NCBI GenBank assembly: GCA_008363265.1
Contig: RHKR01000218.1
Location: 1-5,172 of the forward strand
DNA from: Chlorobiota bacterium
Lineage (GTDB): Bacteria > Bacteroidota > Ignavibacteria > Ignavibacteriales > Ignavibacteriaceae
DNA length: 5,172 nt
Direction of reading: 5' to 3'
Shown: positions 1-5,172 of the stretch, piece after piece
Position numbering within the stretch: position 1 is the first letter of the stretch
Layout: each line of letters opens with the position of its first letter
The notes under the pieces: model-generated
What the model was told of the DNA's origin: nothing
Database searches by the model: none
Seen by the model: the letters and a program-made list of their open reading frames with translations, nothing else
Program-made: the position numbers and the translations under genes

Positions 1-957
1 TCCTTCACCATCATGTTTACCAAGGGTGTTAACCATTATCGAGCATGGTTTAACGAGCCATGTGTTGCCGAGCGGGAGCTCGAGAATTGCCCTTATGTGA
101 TTCTCAAACTGTGAAGTAATGCATCCTTCAATTGTATAGTGCCCCGAGTTGTGCGGACGTGGCGCCATTTCATTTACAAGAATTTCATCATCGGAAGTGA
201 GAAACAGTTCGACACCGAAAATTCCTTTTCCTTTAACACTTCTTACCGCCTCCGAGGCGATTCTGGCTGCCTTGTCTGCGATGACTTGCGGAATTACCGC
301 GGGAGCAATTACAAATTTGCAAATGTGGTGCTCCTGGATCGTTTCCACGACAGGATAAACGCCCACCTCGTGGGAATTGACCGCTACCATTACAGCCAGT
401 TCTTTTGTGAAATTGATGACCTTCTCAGCCATCACGGAAGCGTGGCGTTTTGTAAGTTTTTTCATCCCTTCGATCATATCGGCTTCATTTCTTACGAAGT
501 GGTTCCCGTAACCATCGTACCCCATTTTTCTGGATTTCAGTATAAAGTCAGGGCCCAGAAGTTTTGAAATGCCTGTATATGTATCATTCTCTGATACCGG
601 AACAAAGTCGGGGACGGGGAGGCCGCTTTTTCTGAGTGTTTCTTTCTGGACCAGCTTGTCTTGAATAAACTCAATAGTTTCAGGTGACGGGAAGACGGGT
701 TTCCCCAGCGATTCGATGAACCGAAGCCTGTCAGGATCGATGAATTCGTTTTCGAGGGTGATAATATCGCAGACAGAGGCGAATTCGGCCAGCCGTTTGT
801 CATCGGAAAGACTTCCTGTAAAGTCTAATTTTGTCATCATACCCGCAGGTGAGTCCGCGATTGATTCGAATACCGCGACCTTAAAGCCGAGCCTGTAAGC
901 AGCGAGCGCTGACATTTTGGCGAGTTGACCGCCACCGAGAAAACCGATCGTTAGCAA
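1..957 (-). CDS. purK: N5-carboxyaminoimidazole ribonucleotide synthetase, PurK (3' end cut by window edge)
   Basis: PurK is a cytosolic ATP-grasp enzyme of de novo purine synthesis that makes N5-CAIR from AIR, bicarbonate and ATP; PurE then converts N5-CAIR to CAIR. I translated 319 codons, open to the left edge. Visible motifs: an N-terminal nucleotide-fold loop GFLGGGQLAKM (residues 5-15), ADSPAG (34-39), an acidic LENE stretch (68-71), the ATP-grasp lysine and glycine loop LKSRKMGYDGYG (140-151), YPVVET (201-206), IAPA (217-220), and the signature VNEMAPRPHNSGHYTIEG (261-278) followed by TSQFENH (281-287). These match the PurK family closely. The family is usually about 355-380 residues, so roughly 40-60 are missing. 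The start is TTG at 957-955: the only upstream in-frame codon of any start potential before a stop is ATT, and the next ATG (residue 15) lies beyond the glycine motif. It follows comEC by 7 nt. purE is not in the window. Confidence 0.95.
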   Translation of the reverse strand, partial: MLTIGFLGGGQLAKMSALAAYRLGFKVAVFESIADSPAGMMTKLDFTGSLSDDKRLAEFASVCDIITLENEFIDPDRLRFIESLGKPVFPSPETIEFIQDKLVQKETLRKSGLPVPDFVPVSENDTYTGISKLLGPDFILKSRKMGYDGYGNHFVRNEADMIEGMKKLTKRHASVMAEKVINFTKELAVMVAVNSHEVGVYPVVETIQEHHICKFVIAPAVIPQVIADKAARIASEAVRSVKGKGIFGVELFLTSDDEILVNEMAPRPHNSGHYTIEGCITSQFENHIRAILELPLGNTWLVKPCSIMVNTLGKHDGEG

Positions 958-972
958 ATGTAAACTATCTCC
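955..972 (-). promoter_or_regulatory. purK ribosome binding site and TTG start, embedded in comEC stop
   Basis: On the minus strand the sequence reads GGAGATAG, then TTTACAT, then TTG. The GGAGA core (972-968) is a good Shine-Dalgarno sequence about 10 nt ahead of the TTG. The TAG of the same octamer is the comEC stop codon, so the purK ribosome site lies inside the last codons of comEC. This supports the TTG start and suggests purK translation depends on, or is tuned by, ribosomes finishing comEC. The coupling is an inference. Confidence 0.7.
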
Positions 973-3472
973 AATCTATCTGAGAAATTTTCTCACTGTC
1001 TAACTGAATTATGATGCAACCTTCGAGGTCTGTCCTAAGAATTGTAGTGCCACCTTCTCCGAGCCGTTCAAGCACCAGGGGGTGAGGGTGTCGGTATCTG
1101 TTTCCAAGTCCTGCACTGATAACAGCAATCCGTGGTTTTACTTTATAAAGAAATAGATCTGACGTTCCGGAATTACTGCCATGGTGACTTATTTTCAATA
1201 AATCACACTCCAAATTTAACTTTTTTCCGATCAATGTCTTCTCTCCCTTTTTGTCGAGGTCACCTGTAAAGAGTATTTTTACGCCTTTCAGAGTGGTCAT
1301 GAAGACGGCACTTCTCGCGTTACTCTCCATATCAGGCGTGGGGGCATTGAGGTGAGTGATCAGATCAAGATCGCCGGATGTGAAACGCGAGCTGTCGCGT
1401 AGGATCACCGGGGATGCAAGCCTTCTGAAAAGGTTGAAAAAAGCGAGATCCGTTACGTCAGAAGAGTCGGGTGGAGGAATCAAAAGTTTTTTAATCCTCC
1501 CTGATCTGACCAGAGAGAGCATCCCGCCGGCATGATCAGAATCGTAATGGGAGACAAAAGCAAGCGAGATCGAATCGATCCCCAGTCTTTTGAGAAGGGG
1601 GAGAACTGTTCTTTCCCCCGAATCGAATCGCTTTGAAACGGGTCCGGCATCTATCATCCATGTCTCACCTTTTGAATTACGCAGCAGAAAACTGTCACCC
1701 TGTCCGACATCAATAGCGATCAGATATGCCTTTCCTTCTTCAAGAATTGGTGTCCGCAACAGCAGATGCGACAACACGATGAAAATGCCGGTTGCCGATA
1801 CCACAAAAGTGCGCCAGAGCAGGCTTTTTTTGGCTGAAATTAGAATTACCGCAAAAGCTATCAACAAGTAGAATAGAACCGCCTCGAAAGGTGTATGATC
1901 GGCGATCTCAATATTGCCCCACCCGGTGTTTTTCAGCGTGGTGACTGCAAAATTGATCAGTTGGTTTGCCGCTGATGACACACCTGCCGTAAAAAGAGCT
2001 ACGGGCGTACTTAAAAGTGAGATAAATATCGTAAGTATCCCGTTAATAAGCATGAACGAGGAGAGGGGAACGCCTGCAATGTTAGCGGGGATTGAGAGAA
2101 GTGTTACTTTGCCAAAGTAACTGATCAGGAATGGCAGCATAAAGATCTGCACGAACAGTGTTACTATCACAAGTTCGAATCCTCCCCTGAACAATCTTGA
2201 TCTGGTTATGCTCTCGAGTAAAGTTTTCGATCCTGATCTCATACCCGCGATCGCAGTGTAGACTGAGCGGAGTATTTCCGCTTTCATGGCCTCTGAAATA
2301 AAAAGTCCGGCCACTGCTGCCACGGAAAGCTGAAAGCTTGTGCTAAAAAGATCCTGAGGATCGAAGAAAAGAACTAAAATTGCTGTGATTGAAAGAGTGT
2401 TCCATCCGTTGGATTCGCGACCTGAGAATTTCAGCAGTGAGTGAACGGTGAACATCAGTACCGCGCGGACAACGGTGATCTGGAACTGGGTGATAACCAG
2501 GAAAAGGAAGAGGATAATCAGCCGGGCAGCCATCTCTCCACCCCTGCTCAGGGGTTTCAGTTTCTGAAAAAGAAGCAGGGTAAGAAGGTAGATAACTCCA
2601 ACGTTGAAGCCTGATACGGCGAGAATATGGGCGATGCCGGTATCGATGTAATTATTGATCGTTTCGGGGTCAATCGATGACCTGTCGGCGATTATCAGGC
2701 CTTTCAGGATCGCGGCGGTCTTTGCATCATGAAGGCTGTCGATCACACCGGCGACACTTCTTCTTAGGTTATAGATCGTACCGGATACAGGGTCACGACT
2801 GCCTTTAATTGTGATAAGAGAATCGGTATAGACATGAATTGAGGCAGGTATGTGCTGTCGCTTAAGATAGGCAGCATAGTCGAACCCACCAGGATTTCGT
2901 CTGTTCAATGGTTTGAAATAACTGCCTGAAAGTGTGATGTCACGTCCGGGTTCCAGTTCATGCTGAAGTCTGTGAAAAACTGAAATATCCGGATCGCGAA
3001 TATCAAAGATGAATTTTACAGGTGATCCGAATTTTAGAATTTTGGTCTTGGAGAATTTGATCTTTTTGTCACCTGAGATTTGCTTCCATGTTGTGTCATA
3101 GTTCAAAGACGAAACGTATCCGGTGAAAGATATTCTCTCCCGGTTCATCTCCCTGATCTCGGCGATCCCGGCTGTCAGGTGAACATCCGATTGTCTCAAT
3201 TTCCCGAGTGGGTCAGGATTGAATCCGGAATTTGAGAAGACGATTGTTGCCCCTCCGACAAAAAAGGCGGTTGTTACGCTTAGCGCGGGAATCATCTTAC
3301 GTTTCTCTGCCACTGAAAGCAGCAGCATCAGAATGAGTGCCGCAAGGGCGACCAAAGTAAGAAACCAGAAAGGAAGGGGATACTGATCGTTGAACAGGAT
3401 GCCGAGAGCCATCGCCGGGGCAGCGAGGATCGCGGGGAAATACTTCAGATCATCAAGCCTGAGTTTTTTCAT
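965..3472 (-). CDS. comEC: ComEC/Rec2-type DNA internalisation protein with metallo-beta-lactamase-like domain
   Basis: ComEC forms the inner-membrane channel that brings single-stranded DNA into the cytoplasm during natural transformation. At 835 residues it is complete and has all three usual parts. The N-terminus has three hydrophobic segments (about 11-28, 33-53, 61-80), followed by a soluble DUF4131/OB-like region (about 90-225) with the NPGGFDYAAYL motif (193-203). The competence membrane domain (about 250-570) carries AVSGFNVG (285-292), VRAVLM (335-340) and SFQLS (379-383) with many membrane segments. The C-terminal metallo-beta-lactamase-like domain (about 582-835) has DVGQGDS (588-594), DAG (608-610), SHYDSDHAGG (641-650), TGDLD (736-740), SHHGS (762-766) and RHPHP (794-798), so the HxDxDH metal motif is present and nuclease activity is plausible. 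The ATG at 3472 lies inside the 3' end of the upstream gene. The only SD-like run, AAGG, touches the ATG, so translation is probably coupled. No other competence genes are in view, so active transformation is not shown. Confidence 0.96.
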   Translation of the reverse strand: MKKLRLDDLKYFPAILAAPAMALGILFNDQYPLPFWFLTLVALAALILMLLLSVAEKRKMIPALSVTTAFFVGGATIVFSNSGFNPDPLGKLRQSDVHLTAGIAEIREMNRERISFTGYVSSLNYDTTWKQISGDKKIKFSKTKILKFGSPVKFIFDIRDPDISVFHRLQHELEPGRDITLSGSYFKPLNRRNPGGFDYAAYLKRQHIPASIHVYTDSLITIKGSRDPVSGTIYNLRRSVAGVIDSLHDAKTAAILKGLIIADRSSIDPETINNYIDTGIAHILAVSGFNVGVIYLLTLLLFQKLKPLSRGGEMAARLIILFLFLVITQFQITVVRAVLMFTVHSLLKFSGRESNGWNTLSITAILVLFFDPQDLFSTSFQLSVAAVAGLFISEAMKAEILRSVYTAIAGMRSGSKTLLESITRSRLFRGGFELVIVTLFVQIFMLPFLISYFGKVTLLSIPANIAGVPLSSFMLINGILTIFISLLSTPVALFTAGVSSAANQLINFAVTTLKNTGWGNIEIADHTPFEAVLFYLLIAFAVILISAKKSLLWRTFVVSATGIFIVLSHLLLRTPILEEGKAYLIAIDVGQGDSFLLRNSKGETWMIDAGPVSKRFDSGERTVLPLLKRLGIDSISLAFVSHYDSDHAGGMLSLVRSGRIKKLLIPPPDSSDVTDLAFFNLFRRLASPVILRDSSRFTSGDLDLITHLNAPTPDMESNARSAVFMTTLKGVKILFTGDLDKKGEKTLIGKKLNLECDLLKISHHGSNSGTSDLFLYKVKPRIAVISAGLGNRYRHPHPLVLERLGEGGTTILRTDLEGCIIIQLDSEKISQIDWR
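3453..3472 (-). other. 20-nt coding overlap between metalloenzyme gene and comEC
   Basis: The ATG of comEC (3472-3470) starts 17 nt before the TGA (3455-3453) of the preceding gene, in a different frame. The sequence before the ATG is CATAAGG with no spacer between AAGG and the start codon, which is too close for normal Shine-Dalgarno use. No stronger site lies just upstream. An in-frame stop occurs 14 codons upstream of the ATG, and no ATG, GTG or TTG lies between. Reinitiation by ribosomes finishing the upstream gene is the simplest reading, but this is inferred. Confidence 0.65.
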
Positions 3473-4397
3473 CCTTATGCAATATATTGAAGATGAAATC
3501 CTTGATGTGGGTCAGGTTTTTGATCTCGCGCCCTGCGTCAAGAGCATATTTACCGAAAGCCATGAACATTGAAGGGTTCAGGGTATGGGTTTTGATGGAT
3601 ATATCCTCGAAATTACCGTGGTCGGAGCAGATCAGAAGGGTATCATTGCCGTTATCAAATTGGGTGATCAGATGAGACAGGAACCTGTCGAGGATCTCGC
3701 AAAGATCATGGACATGGCCATCGTACCTTCTATGTCCTGCATAGTCGGTCAGATAATATTCGAACACCGAGAGGTCCGTTTTTTTCAAGTTCCTTTTGAA
3801 CACCCGTGCAGCCTCCTCGGGAGTTAATTCAGGTACTTTTGAACCGAGTTTCTGCTTCCAGCGATAGTTTGTTATCTCGGCCGTAAGTGCTTGTTTTTTA
3901 TGGACATGCTTGGCCTGATTGAAAGTAGAACCTGATGAGATCATGCAGTGTGCAGTTACATTCAATCTTCTGGGCTTCTTACGAATATAATTAAAAAAGG
4001 GTCGGGGATAGGCGTTCATGAACCGGAATGAGTAACCCTTTTGAATGGCATCTTTGAAGAGGTTGGAATTGTATATTCTGTCGATCAGAGAAAGCGGGGC
4101 ATACGGTCCGAAGTGTCCGCCAAACTCCTTTATCGCATCGAATCCACCAAAGATAGAGAGCTGGCCCGTGCCGCTTTGCGGATATCCGGGGAAACCATGT
4201 GAAGCATCAACAGGGAAAAGCACTCCTGTGTTCGAGGTTAACGGGACATTGCCCGCGTGAGGTGCTTGATCGAAAATATCTTTAAATAGTTTGAAGGGAT
4301 ACGAGAAGAAAGGATTTTTTGCAGGATCGGGTTCGCCGATCCCGATACCGTCAATGAAGATGAGCGCGATCGATCCTACGCACTTCTTCGGTTGCAT
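3453..4397 (-). CDS. Uncharacterised metalloenzyme of the alkaline phosphatase / iPGM superfamily
   Basis: This complete 314-residue soluble protein belongs to the superfamily that includes cofactor-independent phosphoglycerate mutase and phosphopentomutase (PF01676-type fold). Putative two-metal ligands fall in family order: D16 in FIDGIGIG (14-21), S75 in PQSGTGQ (73-79) at the nucleophile position, D218 and H222 in LTDYAGH (216-222), D259 and H260 in SDHGNFED (258-265), and H271 in THTLNP (270-275). The D-x3-H, DH and final H pattern matches the iPGM set. It is much shorter than iPGM (about 510) and shorter than phosphopentomutase (about 390), so the inserted cap domain (roughly 85-190) is small; both of those names are therefore unlikely. 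From memory, similar proteins with a PQS(A/G)TGQ motif occur in Thermus/Deinococcus and Chloroflexi as 'metalloenzyme' or 'peptidase' without known substrate. No signal peptide is seen, so it is probably cytosolic. The ATG directly follows the dtd TAA; a weak GGA lies about 10 nt upstream. Phosphatase, mutase or phosphodiester chemistry is possible; the substrate is unknown. Confidence 0.85.
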   Translation of the reverse strand: MQPKKCVGSIALIFIDGIGIGEPDPAKNPFFSYPFKLFKDIFDQAPHAGNVPLTSNTGVLFPVDASHGFPGYPQSGTGQLSIFGGFDAIKEFGGHFGPYAPLSLIDRIYNSNLFKDAIQKGYSFRFMNAYPRPFFNYIRKKPRRLNVTAHCMISSGSTFNQAKHVHKKQALTAEITNYRWKQKLGSKVPELTPEEAARVFKRNLKKTDLSVFEYYLTDYAGHRRYDGHVHDLCEILDRFLSHLITQFDNGNDTLLICSDHGNFEDISIKTHTLNPSMFMAFGKYALDAGREIKNLTHIKDFIFNILHKDEKTQA

Positions 4398-4847
4398 TTA
4401 TTTTGATTCCACTATAAGGGTGACAGGACCGTCGTTGATGATCTTGACCGACATCATAGCCTGAAAAACACCGGTTTTAACTTTTTCGGCGCCCAGATTG
4501 ACCTTCATCCGTTCAACGAATTTTTCATACAATTCGTTTGCGATATCGGGACGTGCGGCGAGGGAAAATCCCGGACGGTTACCCCGCGCAGTTTCACCAT
4601 ACAAGGTGAACTGTGAGATCACCAGCACTTCTCCGCCTGTCTCCTTGATGGAGATGTTCATTTTCCCCTGGTCGTCTTCGAATATTCTGAGGTTTGAGCA
4701 TTTGTCGGCAGTGAATATTACATCCTGGTTGCTGTCACCTTCCTTGACACCAAGCAGGATAACCATACCGTGACCAATTTCAGCCGTATGAGGTGGATCC
4801 GAAATATAAACCCCGCCTTCAGATACACGTTGTACAAGTGCTCTCAT
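4398..4847 (-). CDS. dtd: D-aminoacyl-tRNA deacylase, Dtd
   Basis: Dtd is a cytosolic homodimer that hydrolyses D-amino acids (and, in studied members, glycine) mischarged on tRNA, keeping them out of translation. The 149-residue product matches the family length (about 145-150) and starts with the typical MRALVQRV. The two catalytic signatures are intact: SQFTL (78-82), whose threonine T81 sits in the active site, and NDGPVT (138-143), which holds the Gly-cis-Pro dipeptide (G140-P141) that enforces chiral rejection of L-amino acids. Other family blocks are LLGV (31-34), GKMN (61-64) and RGNRPGFS (88-95). A small departure is GGV at 11-13, where many homologues have ASV. The ATG at 4847 shares one base with the prmC stop (TAATG), with an AAGG Shine-Dalgarno 5 nt upstream. 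The gene abuts the metalloenzyme ATG with no gap. Confidence 0.97.
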   Translation of the reverse strand: MRALVQRVSEGGVYISDPPHTAEIGHGMVILLGVKEGDSNQDVIFTADKCSNLRIFEDDQGKMNISIKETGGEVLVISQFTLYGETARGNRPGFSLAARPDIANELYEKFVERMKVNLGAEKVKTGVFQAMMSVKIINDGPVTLIVESK

Positions 4848-5172
4848 TAGTGCCTTATCCCCCGGATAAATCTGTTGATCCTGTTGTAATCCTTGTATAT
4901 CTCAATCTCTTCCAGTCCCGCATCCTGCATCATTTCCTTAAGTTTTTGGTCCTGTCCCAAGGCCATTTCGAGATAGATGCTCCCGTTTCCATCGAGGATC
5001 TTCCCTGATCCGGAGATGATCCCCTTGTGAAATTTGTAGCCGTCGGAAAAGTCGGTTACCGCAATTGATGGCTCATATTTAGCCACTTCCTCCTGCACAA
5101 CGGAATAGTCGGCCTCAGATACATACGGGGGATTTGAGATTATCAGATCGAATCTATGGCCCTCTGCCACCG
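4847..5172 (-). CDS. prmC: Peptide chain release factor N5-glutamine methyltransferase, PrmC/HemK (5' end cut by window edge)
   Basis: PrmC uses S-adenosylmethionine to methylate the glutamine of the GGQ motif in release factors RF1 and RF2, which speeds translation termination. Only about 107 C-terminal residues are present; the family is about 280, so the N-terminal helical domain and the glycine-rich SAM motif I lie to the right of the window. What remains starts with FDLIISNPPYV: the NPPY tetrad (residues 13-16 of the visible part) is the substrate-glutamine binding motif of N5-glutamine methyltransferases. It continues with EVAKYEPSIAV (28-38), which matches the E-x-x-x-YEP-x-x-AL block of PrmC, then DGYKFH, IYLEMALGQ and a C-terminal KDYNRINRFIRG, comparable to the usual KDLAGRDRVVRG. 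A GTG at 5170-5168 is an internal valine codon, not a start. The NPPY motif is shared by other methyltransferases, but the YEP block and C-terminus favour PrmC. Its stop overlaps the dtd start by one base. Confidence 0.92.
   Translation of the reverse strand, partial: VAEGHRFDLIISNPPYVSEADYSVVQEEVAKYEPSIAVTDFSDGYKFHKGIISGSGKILDGNGSIYLEMALGQDQKLKEMMQDAGLEEIEIYKDYNRINRFIRGIRH
4853..4869 (-). promoter_or_regulatory. Possible small hairpin over the dtd ribosome binding site
   Basis: The minus strand contains TTATCC, GGG, GGATAA: a perfect 6-bp inverted repeat with a 3-nt centre (4855-4869), ending in the AAGG that serves as the dtd Shine-Dalgarno (4856-4853). If it folds in the mRNA, part of the ribosome site is paired until ribosomes translating prmC open it. 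The stem is short and A/U rich and lies in prmC codons, so it may be chance. Confidence 0.3.

Noticed and set aside
139..567. A 142-codon open frame on the + strand.
   Set aside because: It lies entirely antisense to purK, whose minus-strand frame carries clear conserved motifs. The + frame shows no recognisable domain.
537..803. An 88-codon minus-strand frame with an ATG.
   Set aside because: It is an out-of-frame shadow of purK; the purK frame runs unbroken through the same bases.
2540..2555. 6-bp inverted repeat ACCCCT / AGGGGT with a 4-nt loop, resembling a terminator stem.
   Set aside because: It is in the middle of the comEC coding sequence with no U-tract on the transcribed strand and an intact frame, so a terminator is not credible.
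4324..4342. Perfect 7-bp inverted repeat GGATCGG / CCGATCC with a 5-nt loop.
   Set aside because: It lies inside codons of the metalloenzyme near residues 19-25, has no U-tract, and can arise from GATC-rich codons. No regulatory role can be supported.
3453..4397. Naming the metalloenzyme phosphopentomutase (deoB) or phosphoglycerate mutase (gpmI).
   Set aside because: Only the superfamily metal ligands are shared. Length, cap size and the QSGTGQ motif differ from both, so a specific name would overreach.
5168..5170. GTG as a possible start codon for the rightmost gene.
   Set aside because: It falls within the PrmC catalytic domain just before NPPY; a start here would lack the SAM-binding motif. 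The frame stays open to the window edge, so it is an internal valine.

Overview
The window holds five genes, all on the minus strand, read from right to left. They are packed with no intergenic space: the 3' end of prmC (release factor glutamine methyltransferase), dtd (D-aminoacyl-tRNA deacylase), an uncharacterised alkaline-phosphatase-superfamily metalloenzyme, comEC (DNA-uptake channel with a metallo-beta-lactamase-like domain) and purK (N5-carboxyaminoimidazole ribonucleotide synthetase, cut by the left edge). Junctions are a 1-nt overlap (prmC/dtd), direct abutment (dtd/metalloenzyme), a 20-nt overlap (metalloenzyme/comEC) and a 7-nt gap (comEC/purK). This is the picture of one co-transcribed unit whose promoter and terminator lie outside the window.

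Region by region: 4847-5172 is the catalytic C-terminal part of PrmC; 4398-4847 is a complete Dtd; 3453-4397 is the metalloenzyme with a full set of two-metal ligands; 965-3472 is a full-length three-part ComEC; 1-957 is PurK with a TTG start and an estimated 40-60 C-terminal residues missing. PurK would be easy to miss because it has no ATG or GTG start. A + strand frame at 139-567 and several others are shadows of these genes.

The organism is a bacterium. Base composition is roughly mid-40s to 50% G+C by eye. The gene mix and divergent sequences suggest a Gram-negative-type or uncultured lineage (perhaps FCB-group or a candidate phylum), but nothing here fixes the taxonomy. There are no mobile elements, tRNAs, rRNAs, CRISPR arrays or transfer signs.

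Functionally the cluster mixes translation quality (PrmC, Dtd), DNA uptake (ComEC), purine synthesis (PurK) and one enzyme of unknown substrate. A shared theme is not proven; it looks like a housekeeping operon. I found no clearly new biological system. The best targets for a second look are the orphan metalloenzyme, the start-site arrangements, and an apparent excess of GATC sites.
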